From: Ectobius pallidus
Lineage: Eukaryota; Arthropoda; Insecta; Blattodea; Ectobiidae
Assembly: GCA_964059195.1 (NCBI GenBank)
Contig: CAXKWD010000008.1
Coordinates: forward strand, 50,014,502 to 50,078,501
Reading direction: 5' to 3'
DNA: 64,000 bases
In this document: one piece after another, positions 36,522-47,370 of the stretch
Layout of the letters: the number at the start of each line of letters is the position of its first letter
Position numbering within the stretch: the stretch's first letter is position 1
Position numbers and translations under genes: made by a program
The notes under the pieces: generated by a model
Seen by the model: only the letters and a program-made list of their open reading frames with translations
What the model was told of the DNA's origin: nothing
Databases searched by the model: none

Positions 36522-37639
36522 TACCCATATCTTAAATTTATGTTTAAGTACAGGTATCTTTCCAAGGTTATTTGAGAGATCTGTAGTTATTCCGGTATAT
36601 AAAACGGGGGATACCAAACTATTAAATAATAATTAAAGGCCAATATCCTTGCTCCCTACTATTTGTAAAATATTTGAAAAATGTATTAAAAGAAGATTAT
36701 TAAATTATTGCAACAAATGTAATTTAATGTCTACAAATCAATTTGGTTTCAAAAATAATTTCATTACAGAAGATGCCATCTTCCAAGTTACATCCAAAGT
36801 CATGAATAATTTAGATACTGGGGATAAAAACACTGTTAACCATGATATATTATTGGAAAAGTTAAAGTGCTATGGTATAAGAGGAAATGCATTGGAATTA
36901 TTTCGGTCTTACTTAAGTGACAGAGTTCAAATAGTTAAATTACAGAACTATTATAGTGATAATAGAGAACTTAATATAGGAATATTACGAGGTACTGTTT
37001 TAGGTTCAATTCTTTTTCTACTATACATTAACAAATTATTGACACTTGATTTGTCAAATTTCAATTTCAGTTTGTATGCATATGCTGATGACATGGTAGC
37101 AATAATTATTGGTAAAGAGTGGAATGAAACATATGAAAACGCCAATCAAGCCTTACAAATAATTAAAAAATGATTAGATTCAAGCTTATTATCTTTGAAT
37201 ATCTCAAAAACAACCTTTATAAGCTTTTCTTTATATTCAATAGTAAACGCCAAACCCAACCCAGCTTTAAATTTGAAATTGCATGAAACCTTTCTAAGCA
37301 AATGTGCAATTGCCCTTCTTTGAAAGAATCTTCTGAAGTTAAATACTTAGGAATTATTATTGACAGACATCTCAAATGGGATAAGCATATTGCATTTATC
37401 ACAAATAAAATACGCAAGAATATTTACAAATTTGTTATCCTTTAAAATTTACTTCCAATTCCTACATTACGGTCAATATATCTAGCACTAGTTGAATCGT
37501 TAATCCAATGCAGAATTATTGGCTGGGGTAGCGTTTCTAACACCATTTGTACACAATTCATTTTACTTCAAAAGAGAATAATAAAAATTTGTTTAAATAA
37601 ACTTATTGATTGCCCATAAAAACAATTATATGTTGAATT

Positions 37640-38230
37640 GTATGTTATGAAAATTGAACAGCTTTATAAGTTAAAATTATTAACATATTATCATAAAAAC
37701 AGATCTAAATTTCCTACAGTCATTGTCAAAATACAATAAGAAACGCCATCTTTCGTTTTGCTGAATCAAAATGTAAGACGACCAAGGGGCAATTACATGG
37801 TCAAAACTATGGTTTGAAATTGTACATTACAATCTTAAACATTTTAAGAGGAAAATAAAAAAAAAGTTATTAGATAATATTAACAACACACTTTAATTTT
37901 GTTTGGTCTTTCAATGTTCCAGTCCAAATTATTCTATTTTGTTGTTGTAAATGCTATTTATAACTACTGGTTAATGCTAAAAAATTATTTTTATTTACAT
38001 GTCCATAATAAATTTAGAACTTTTTCGTGTATAGTATACTGTGCAGTGATATGTAATTATATTTATATTAATCTACTATATCCCTTAAACACGAGCGTTG
38101 TTCATATAGGGGCATGTTTGTTTTTAGTTATTTTTACTTGTATTAAATATGTAATAATGATAATGTAATGTAATGTAAGTAAGTAATGTTAATAAGTTAA
38201 TAACTGATTAATAAATTAATAATAATAATT
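37640..38230 (+). mobile_element. 3' region and tail of the decayed non-LTR element
   Basis: Degenerate sequence after the RT, ending in TAATG-, TAAG- and TAA-type repeats (about 38158-38228), taken as the 3' tail of the plus-strand element that begins near 33195. Confidence 0.55.
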
Positions 38231-38269
38231 TCAAAAATCTGCTTAGACAATTCAATTTATCTATACTAA

Positions 38270-38590
38270 CTCTAAGCTGACAAGAGGGCTACCTTGTTCG
38301 GACAAAATTTTTACTAATATTGATAGATCACATTTGATATTTAGTGTTGTTCAATTCCCTTTTTCATATCTTGATGCAGTATGTCTTATGGTGAATAATA
38401 GGGATTATGCTAAGTTGTAATAGTTCCTTAAGGAACAAAATTATTGTCACAAGCCAATGAATGAAGATAAAATACATAACTTTAAGTCTGCTTTCTGTCA
38501 TAATAATTGGCTGGACTTCTACAATACAGTAAACATTGCTCTGCTGATACTATTTTTGAACGTTTTCTAGAAGTGTTCTTAATGCAATTT
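38270..38590 (+). pseudogene. Fragment of another LINE (endonuclease-RT linker)
   Basis: Plus-strand translation gives IDRSHLIFSVVQFPFSYLDA and, after two stops, HNFKSAFCHNNWLDFYNTVN. This resembles the linker between the endonuclease and RT of Jockey-like elements. It is a short, broken scrap with no catalytic motif. Confidence 0.4.
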
Positions 38591-38705
38591 GAAATGTAGG
38601 CCCTACATACCAAAAAAAATGTAGGCTAATTATTAATTCTAAGGTTCATAGAAGGAATGGTACACATCCAACTTTGTACATATGAAAGGCAAAGTCCTGT
38701 TGGTC

Positions 38706-38775
38706 AGTGGCGTAGGAAAGGGGGTGCGCAGGGTGCGGGCCGCTCCGGGTGCCATCACCTGGGAGTGACAAAATA
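38706..38775. mobile_element. DNA-transposon end scrap (CAGTGGCGTAGG)
   Basis: CAGTGGCGTAGG followed by a GC-rich stretch looks like one terminus of a non-autonomous hAT-type element. A related terminus lies inverted at about 63044-63103. No partner end or duplication was found. Confidence 0.4.
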
Positions 38776-39310
38776 AAAATGTGTCTTTTTAAGTAAAAAA
38801 TCTCTCAAGGGAATTTAAAGAAAATAATAATGTTATTTAAAACAATTAACTAAGCTTAACGACTTTTTACAAGTCAACGTGCACATTGAAACTTCTTTTA
38901 GTTTTAAATGCAGTCAACAAAAGTAATAAAATGCGGCTGAACTGACCGCTGTGTTGATACAAACAGTAATATTATGGTTATGGGGAGGGGGAGGGGTGTT
39001 TATTTCTACGGATGCTTGTCTCTGCAGTTTTATTAATTTAAATGAGATTTCAACAATCGGTGATATTTTATATCACTCGAGCAGAAACCAACTCTACCCA
39101 CAACCAATTCTACCCGCTGTGGCAGTCATGACTTTGTCGAAAATAAACTTTGAATGTGAGTTGACTCCGAAGTCTCCGGCAATCTAGATTTTGAACTGGT
39201 ATGTGCACATATTTAAGAATAGATTACTAATAATACAGTTCCGTAAAATAGTTACATTACTTGTTTATGAAATTTATTAGGATCAACCTATAAAAAAGTT
39301 ATGTATAATT
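38776..39310. other. No recognisable feature
   Basis: AT-rich sequence. A plus-strand frame at 38951-39187 ends in MTLSKINFECELTPKSPAI; its last 40 residues have a somewhat gene-like composition, but I cannot assign it. Confidence 0.4.
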
Positions 39311-39478
39311 CACATAACTTCCTCTGCCCAAATAAAAGTTAGCCTCCCCTCTCGCCAATCTTCGTGTCACATCCCCAAAAGGTACCTAACCCAAATACAA
39401 AATTTTGTTTCCGTACGATTTTCCATTGCAAGAGGCCGTATTGCAAAGAGCGCGTATTTAGAGTAGGTGGGTTTTAAC
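39311..39478 (+). repeat. Old diverged relative of the H interior, left half
   Basis: Resembles H interior sequence with many substitutions: AAATAAAAGTTAG, CGCCAATCTT.GTGTCACATC, GGTACC.AACCCAAATAC, ACGATTTTCCATT, and GTATTTAGAGTAGGTGGGTT. The order of blocks differs from H. It continues at 61018 once the hAT element is removed. Confidence 0.7.
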
Positions 39479-40832
39479 CAGTGGCGGCCTCTGATCATGT
39501 TGCAGTGTTGCACAACGACCGGTTTTTAATGTAAAGAATATTTAGATTTTTTAATTATAGTACTGCATATGTCTACTATTAAACTACTTCGAAATCGTCT
39601 TTGTGATAAGTTCTTATCAACTGTAAACATGCTACACCTGATATTTGACAATTTAAGTCTTTTAAACGCGTAAATGCGCGGAGTTCGTCGCATTAGAAAA
39701 GCCACGACTTGCTGCCTCACCTTGCCGGCTAAAGTCTATCTCAGCCAACCTGATAGGAAGGAAAAACAATTTCTCCTCTCCTCGTTCCACTGGCTACCGT
39801 CAGAGGGGAGGCTAGTATGGTCCATTCCAGAAACATTGATTCGACTACTAGGAATAATCATACTAAAATATGAAAATAAAATTATGTGTTACATCGGTAC
39901 GGAAGTTGGAGTAATCAATAATGCAGTTATATTAGATGAAAATAGAGATGGGATATTCATAATTAATAACTAACATACATTGCATACACAATAAATATTA
40001 TTTATATATATAGAGATTTTCTTATACACACTCACAGACACTATAACTACTAATTTAACTATACACAGGGCGAAATATGGCATTTGAAACGACACGTGCA
40101 GAAAACCACTTCGAGACCGTCTGCGACAATGTTTTCTTGGAGACTGTAGTTGCCCAAGATCTGAAACAGGTACGCCATTCCTGATTTGTCTCATACCCAC
40201 GCTTATTAACACCAAGAAAATAATGTTATTTAAATTTAAGGCTATTGTTGTACGTATTTTACTTATGAGATTACTATAATCACGTTTAGATGGTTATCGC
40301 ATCGCATCTCAATTAATACTACGTTGTTTATACTCCAGTAGTAAAACATTCTAACGTAAATATCAGAGCTGTGAGTAGGCCTAGGGGGTTGAAAGCGGTA
40401 AAAAGAACGGCAATTCGTCACATTGGAACCCCAGTCCGGTTCCGTGGGGGGGACTGAGAATGTTATGATTTCCTATCAGGTTCGGGCACGTTTTTAAAGT
40501 CATCAGTAAATCCACCGGTGGAAAAGTGCGGTGAAAGTCCGGTGAAAGTCCGGTGAATGTACGATGAACGTCATCCGCCAATTTTTTCATCTGATGAGCC
40601 GTTGAATTTACGATCGGGTTGATGGATTCCAGCGGGAATATTCGAATTGTATAATAATTATTGTATCATGGATTTGCTAGAAGTGGAAATAATAACATAT
40701 GATGGGCAGGGAACTAATAACTGAGTGCTACCATTTTCATAAATAATATTTTGAGCATATTAAAATCCATAAAATATTGTATAGTTAAATACGGTACCTG
40801 ACCTCATTATGGATAGCCTGTACTGTCAGTTA

Positions 40833-41600
40833 TTTAAGGCCTTATCTTCCATTCAATCAGGGGGGAAAAGGATACATACAACTTAACAATATTACACAAA
40901 ATAAATAAAATAAGTTTTAAGATGATAGGCCTACTTAACTATTTACAATTGCATCAAAGAACCTTAAAACTAAAAGTAAATTAAACAATAAATTATATTA
41001 TGTTATGTGATCAATTAAAATACCATATACTTATTATAAATATTAATCTGGCCTAATTAAAATTGTATGTCCATTCCATGTATAGGAAATAATTTACATT
41101 ACAGTATAAAATGCTTTTGATATGAGCCAGCTTTTTAGGACTTTCTTAAATTTGTTAGTAGGCACTTCAACAGCAGAAAGGAACAAATTACTATAAAATG
41201 TATATTGCTTATATAGATGACTGTCAACACATTTATTTAATCTGAATGACGGCAAATCTAATTTCAAATTGTTTCTAGTTCTGTGTTCGTGTATATAAAA
41301 GTGTTGTGTGAATTGTTGTAGGTTTTCTTTCACGTGTACTAAATTTAGGCCTATATAAAGACTAGGAACTGTTTTTGTTTTTAATTGACGAAATATCAGG
41401 TAGACCTACACAACTATCTCAATGTTTTACTCCTGCTAAAATTCTTATGATTTTTTTCTGACATAGGAACACCTTTATTGACCCTGAACTACTGCCCCAT
41501 AACCGGATGCCATATAGGATATGTGGATGAAAAATACGCTGTTATTATCTTGACTAACTGAGGCTTTTAGCTTAAGGAGTAGAAAAATAAATGACTCGAG
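40833..41600 (-). pseudogene. LINE 3' fragment inside X2 (RT C terminus)
   Basis: Minus-strand sequence encodes the end of a Jockey-like RT: HPYPIWHPV-type sequence near 41520, the frame at 41094-41333 with HEHRTRNNLKLDLPSFRLNK, then a 3' region with the GGAAGATAAGGCCTTAA motif near 40835-40850. The same fragment sits at the same place in X1, so it entered the X family before X copies spread. It is 5'-truncated and non-functional. Confidence 0.75.
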
Positions 41601-41682
41601 ACAGCTTAGCAGTAGCATTTGTTTATTTGTTGGTCCCATGAAAGCTTATTATTCGAGATATTTGGAATTAATAGATTTCTTA

Positions 41683-41787
41683 TGTAGAGTATTTTTTCTT
41701 TCTTTTCTCGTCTTCAAACAAAATCAACTCATCAATTTCATTTTCGGAGGACTCACACTCTGATGAAGAGCAGTTCGTTAGCTTTCG
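41683..41787 (-). pseudogene. N-terminal remnant of a Harbinger-type transposase (X2)
   Basis: Thirty-five codons reading RKLTN, an acidic Ser/Glu run, DELILFEDEKRKKKYST, then TAA. The acidic stretch followed by a basic RKKKY segment resembles the N terminus of PIF/Harbinger nucleases (HARBI1-like). The same frame is open in X1 with a few residue changes. The catalytic domain is missing; LINE sequence takes its place. Confidence 0.5.
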
Positions 41788-43146
41788 CACGAAAATAAAC
41801 TCAATGTATTAATGCTAGTGGCACGTGTCGTCTGTTTCTCTACTCCGCCATGTTTGTCATCTAAGAAGCATCGTACATTAAGTTCGGTGAGTCTGATTGC
41901 AATCGGTGACTTCCACCGGACTTTCACCGGTGAGTTTATGAACGGAGGGGCCGTATTCTGTAACTCCACCAACGCTCTCAACTACGATTACACCAATGTA
42001 ACTAGAAAAAGTTATTCTGTAACTATTGGTGTCAAGTATCGATCTTGAAATCACACCAATATATTGCTGGAAATATTGGTGACACACCGACGGCTCCAAA
42101 CCCCTCGGTGAGCTCAACAACAACTCGAAAGTACCAAAATATCGCAAAATTTGCAGAAATATCGACATATTTGTGATACAATGGCCGCTTATATCCTAAT
42201 TGGGCGACTTCGTGATGGTGTCAATAGCTATATTTTCGTAATAACAGAGAAGGTACAGTATATATCCATTAATGAATAGATTCTTAGTATTTGTTAATAT
42301 GTTTTTATCAATATAAAAACTAAATACATAATTTTATTTTGCAACAAGCATGTTTGAGGTTATGTTTGCATAATTGCACATAATATTAATTATTTTACTT
42401 TATCTTGTTTCAGATTTGGAATTGTAATCCATGTGATCTGCATTAAAGAGTGGACAACATAATATGCACCAATAATAAGCTTAACGAACACTTATGGGTG
42501 TCACCTCTATGTAGGCCTAAATTTTTTAATGTAGTGTAAAATTTTGTTCAGTTCATTCGAAAGAACAGTGCACAAGTAGGTCATTTGCAATTGAGAAAAA
42601 CATCCCACTCAAGCAATGCTTCAAGTAGTGAGATGTTGTTGGCTTTTTGTAATTTTCAGGAAATAATGACGAAGACTGTGCTTATTAGAACTGAGCAAAG
42701 TGCCATGAACTCATGATACATATTTTTTTGTACCAAAGTTTACTTTGTAAGTGTGTGTGTACTATATCACTCAGCAAAATAACATTGTCCTTACTTTTAA
42801 ATATACTGGTAGCCTATATAGTGTTTACTAGTTTATAAAACTTTTCACACTTAGAGAAGCATCTATTTTTAACTGCACAAAAAATATGCCTCCCTGCCAA
42901 TGTAGCCTATTGTAATTGAAAATATTATTTAAATCTAGCTACAATATTGGCTTTACCAATTTTTTGTCTAATTTAAACCATCTATTTTATTCCCTCTAAT
43001 TCCTTTTATAATAATATGAGCTATATTGTATCTCGTGATTTTCCGTCAAGTGGGTGTGGCTTATACTATGTAAGTTGAAATGCATGTTGAATTTTCAGAG
43101 CCATTTTCCCATAACTTGATATTTTCAACACAAAAGGCACAATATC

Positions 43147-43147
<1 letters not shown>

Positions 43148-43177
<30 letters not shown>

Positions 43178-43948
43178 TTTATTTCATCCAGTGTATCAAT
43201 TACATATTGATTTTGGACATGTCAAACTTAAATCTAATTACAGACTATGATCATACCAGAATACAAGATTCATTAATTAATAGATATCATAGAACTATTT
43301 ACCCTAGGCTTATATCTAATTTAGAGTTCATCTATCCTGTAAAGTGCTTTTTCACAAAGGTAGCTCTTTAATTTTTGTGTAAATTTTTTCCCAGTGCACT
43401 GTTTTAAAGTGTTTGGTAGTTTATTATAGAACTGTACCCCAATTACATATGGATCCCTGTTTGATGATTTTGTGTTGTATCGTTTTGTGTATAGGTTTAT
43501 GTTTGATCGAGTGTCATACTGGTGGATTTCATCTATGGCTACGTTTAATTCTGGTTTGGATTTTAAAAGTAAAATTACCCTATATATATATAATGACATT
43601 ATTGTTAGAATTTTTTCCTTCCTAAATATATCTCTGCAGCTGTCTAACCTTCCCAGTTTATATATTATTCTAAGACACCGCTTCTGTAGTATAAGTATTC
43701 TACATAAATGTGTATAGGCACATGCTCCCCATACTTCAATACCATATAGGATATGTGGATAAACTAGCCCATAATAAATCATTTTTAGTGTAGCAGTGCC
43801 AACGTATTCTGACATGTACTTCACAATATATATGCCCTTGCTTACCTTCTTACAGACTTCATTTACATGCAGTTTCCAGGATAGATGCTTATCTACTAAT
43901 ATTCCTAAGAACTGATGACTATTTTTTTCTTCTATATCAGTGCCATTA
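43148..43948 (-). mobile_element. LINE fragment with (TTA)n tail, in H copy 9
   Basis: About 800 bp absent from other H copies. The minus-strand 3' end carries an AATAAA-type signal and a (TTA)n tail (43148-43178). ATCT stands on both sides, a weak 4-bp duplication. Confidence 0.85.
43321..43947 (-). pseudogene. RT C-terminal part of the LINE in copy 9
   Basis: An uninterrupted minus-strand frame of about 209 codons begins at the truncation point (NGTDIEEKNSHQFLGILVDK) and continues through HLSWKLHVNEVCKKVSK, then YGLVYPHILYGIEVWG and FYNKLP before the stop at 43321. These are the post-palm FLGI..D..L.W..H motif and the C-terminal region of Jockey/CR1-type RT. The catalytic YADD box is not included because of 5' truncation, so it cannot be active. 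An exact-looking copy lies 4,193 bp downstream. Confidence 0.85.
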
Positions 43949-46140
43949 ATCTCTTAAAGTAATGGTCCAAATTGCATGAAACTTTGCACACCCATAGTTT
44001 TTTGTGTGTTCTAGAGGATAAACCTAAATAATCTGATGTATTTGCAACACAAGATTATTTCACTTGTGAACATGATGTGAAAAAATTCGTAATAATTTTA
44101 TATTGAAATTTTAAAATGCCTGAAAATTGTATCAGGCATACCACAGTATAAATTGATGGTTTATCCTCGAGATTATAGTGTCAGCTGTGAATAAAAAAAA
44201 ATATTACACCAATCAGATTGACTTTTGCATGAAATCATGTTACTTAGGCTTAATCGCATGCTGAAAAATAAAAATAAAATAATTTTCTAATATCAACCTT
44301 CATATTTGTGACACTGTAATAATTTTTGTGCTCATTTCAACCCCCAAATGTATACTTCTAATGTCCAAAATTTCATTTTATTATTGCAAATAGTGTTGAA
44401 GATATCGAACAGTTACTGCAATGCCTGCTTGGGCATGGTCTCTTGGTGTATGAGCCCCTTAAGACACTTTTTCAGTGATATTATGGTGTTATTTAAATTA
44501 ATATATAATTATGAACAACTATGAGGCCAATTGTAATGTTTCAAAGTACTGTGTAAATTAAATACTAATGAATTCATTTTAAGTTAACCTAAAACGCAAT
44601 TAATTTATTTCAAGGGTTTTATAAATGTCATAAAAGCAGTAGGCAAGATAAGATACTCTTATTTGCTTAAACTTTACTATTTGCTTTATCTATATAAAAA
44701 TAATTTTATAATTGGCTTGTGTTCTATAAATTAAGTAAAAACTCCTACTGAATAATTTTTTTACTTTCTCTGCCTGTACCATAGGTAATACAGATAAAGG
44801 AAGTATTGTTTTCGACCCCAACTTTGAAGTTGAGTTTTTAGCCCAAATACACATTTTGAGGTATTCTGAATCCCCAAATACTATTTTCGGAAACATGTCT
44901 GTGTGGAAGTGTGTCAACAGCCTAGCTCCAGAATGGAAAATCGTAAGAATTTTTTTTTGTATTTGGGTTGGGTACCTTCTGAAGATGTGACACAAGGATT
45001 GGCGACAAGTTTCTCTTATTTTTAAAGGGACTTTACATGAAAAAATGTTCGTTTTTCGCGATTTTATCGATTTGTTTAAATTTTGCACATGGGTTGCTTA
45101 TAAGTTACTTGGACTTAAAACTTTATTTGAAACTTTTTTCGAAGAAATTCTCTTTAGGGTAGTTATAAGCCACCCACTCTGAATACGTGCTAAAAGTTTT
45201 ATTTGAAATATTTTTTCGAAGAAAATCTCTAAAGTGTAGTCTTTATCAGAATGTGAAGTGAGAAAAATGTATTGTGCATGCTTAAAGTAAAGAAAGTTAT
45301 GAGAGTACAATAAATATATTTTATTTGGGTTGTGTATCCTTCGGGGATGTGATGTGTTAAGGACATTCTCTTTATTTATACAACCAATTTACATTACAAG
45401 AATGTCATACACAATAATTATATTATACTGAGAGACTAACTTTTATTTGAACAGAGATTGGAAAGTTCATTCCTTTCACTGAGTATGAATCCAGCAACAT
45501 TTTGTTAAAATGAGTATTCTGAAAAGGGCTACATCTTACTTTCTGTTAATCGTTAAAATGAATACTTTCACACAAACAAGGTGAGTTGCAATGGAAATAT
45601 ATAACTACTTCGAGATTGCATATTTTTTTATAATCATAATTTAAATAAGATATTGGCAAACTATTGCGGAATTTGCTAATTGGATTCCCCGAGATACACT
45701 CCTTATTATATATATATGACAGTAAACATTACTAAAAACCATTGGCATTTTGCGAATTTCTCCTATTATTATAAATCCGCCTTTTCCCCCTATAAGCGTC
45801 TTGCAACATGACAGTACGTGTAATATAAACGCCCACTTTCAAAATATATACATGAAATTAAACTCCCGCCCAGTTTGGAAATTATGAAATCACATTCCCG
45901 CACTCCATCAGCCAATGATATTCATTGCAGTTTGTTAAGACAGATTTCTCATAGCTACTTTCATTGCCAACATTCACGAAAATTCACAAAGCTATTGGTG
46001 GGCCTCAACAACGGTTCTCCAGATACCAACAGGGAGTTACAGAATCGCTCACGCTCTGGCCGTTGGTATCTTGCTGTCGGTTGTTGAGCTCTCAACAACA
46101 CCAATGCGTTGGTGACGAAAGTTACAGAATACCGCCCCCC

Positions 46141-47339
46141 GGGCCGTATTCTGTAACTCCACCAACGCTCTCAACTACGATTACACCAATGTAACTAGAA
46201 AAAGTTATTCTGTAACTATTGGTGTCAAGTATCGATCTTGAAATCACACCAATATATTGCTGGAAATATTGGTGACACACCGACGGCTCCAAACCCCTCG
46301 GTGAGCTCAACAACAACTCGAAAGTACCAAAATATCGCAAAATTTGCAGAAATATCGACATATTTGTGATACAATGGCCGCTTATATCCTAATTGGGCGA
46401 CTTCGTGATGGTGTCAATAGCTATATTTTCGTAATAACAGAGAAGGTACAGTATATATCCATTAATGAATAGATTCTTAGTATTTGTTAATATGTTTTTA
46501 TCAATATAAAAACTAAATACATAATTTTATTTTGCAACAAGCATGTTTGAGGTTATGTTTGCATAATTGCACATAATATTAATTATTTTACTTTATCTTG
46601 TTTCAGATTTGGAATTGTAATCCATGTGATCTGCATTAAAGAGTGGACAACATAATATGCACCAATAATAAGCTTAACGAACACTTATGGGTGTCACCTC
46701 TATGTAGGCCTAAATTTTTTAATGTAGTGTAAAATTTTGTTCAGTTCATTCGAAAGAACAGTGCACAAGTAGGTCATTTGCAATTGAGAAAAACATCCCA
46801 CTCAAGCAATGCTTCAAGTAGTGAGATGTTGTTGGCTTTTTGTAATTTTCAGGAAATAATGACGAAGACTGTGCTTATTAGAACTGAGCAAAGTGCCATG
46901 AACTCATGATACATATTTTTTTGTACCAAAGTTTACTTTGTAAGTGTGTGTGTACTATATCACTCAGCAAAATAACATTGTCCTTACTTTTAAATATACT
47001 GGTAGCCTATATAGTGTTTACTAGTTTATAAAACTTTTCACACTTAGAGAAGCATCTATTTTTAACTGCACAAAAAATATGCCTCCCTGCCAATGTAGCC
47101 TATTGTAATTGAAAATATTATTTAAATCTAGCTACAATATTGGCTTTACCAATTTTTTGTCTAATTTAAACCATCTATTTTATTCCCTCTAATTCCTTTT
47201 ATAATAATATGAGCTATATTGTATCTCGTGATTTTCCGTCAAGTGGGTGTGGCTTATACTATGTAAGTTGAAATGCATGTTGAATTTTCAGAGCCATTTT
47301 CCCATAACTTGATATTTTCAACACAAAAGGCACAATATC

Positions 47340-47370
<31 letters not shown>

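Larger units (their letters stand above)
34849..37640 (+). pseudogene. Reverse transcriptase of the same non-LTR element, broken
   Basis: Order along the plus strand: linker (34849-35025), a short foreign LINE tail (35024-35172), linker and RT fingers (35269-35710, including NNTSPGYDTIPTNTLKTVAD), a Tc1-like insertion (35713-36521), then fingers and palm (FERSVVIPVYKTGD, RPISLLPTICKIFEKCI). The palm frame at 36649-37173 keeps YADDM and a degraded motif B (GILRGTVLGSILFLLYINKL). The segment that should carry motif A with the first catalytic aspartate is deleted between TGDKN and TVNHDILL. Downstream the thumb decays with many stops. The clade looks Jockey/CR1-like; the copy is dead. Confidence 0.8.
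41948..46137 (+). mobile_element. H copy 9 (H-i, A to B) with LINE insertion
   Basis: Complete termini GGGCCGTATTC and AATACCGCCC. It is the first member of a direct tandem array of four H copies inserted in X2. The left flank is GAACGGAG instead of the expected GAACGGCCTG, a small local change. It is nearly identical to copy 10, including the LINE insertion. Confidence 0.9.

Noticed and set aside
40381..40590. 69-residue frame on the minus strand at the X2 edge
   Set aside because: It crosses the X2 terminus and repeats of CACCGG; composition follows the repeat, and X1 does not preserve it.
44690..45088. 132-residue frame in the H interior (also 48883-49281)
   Set aside because: Open only in the duplicated pair; broken in other copies by changes in the A-rich tract, and low-complexity K/I/F composition.
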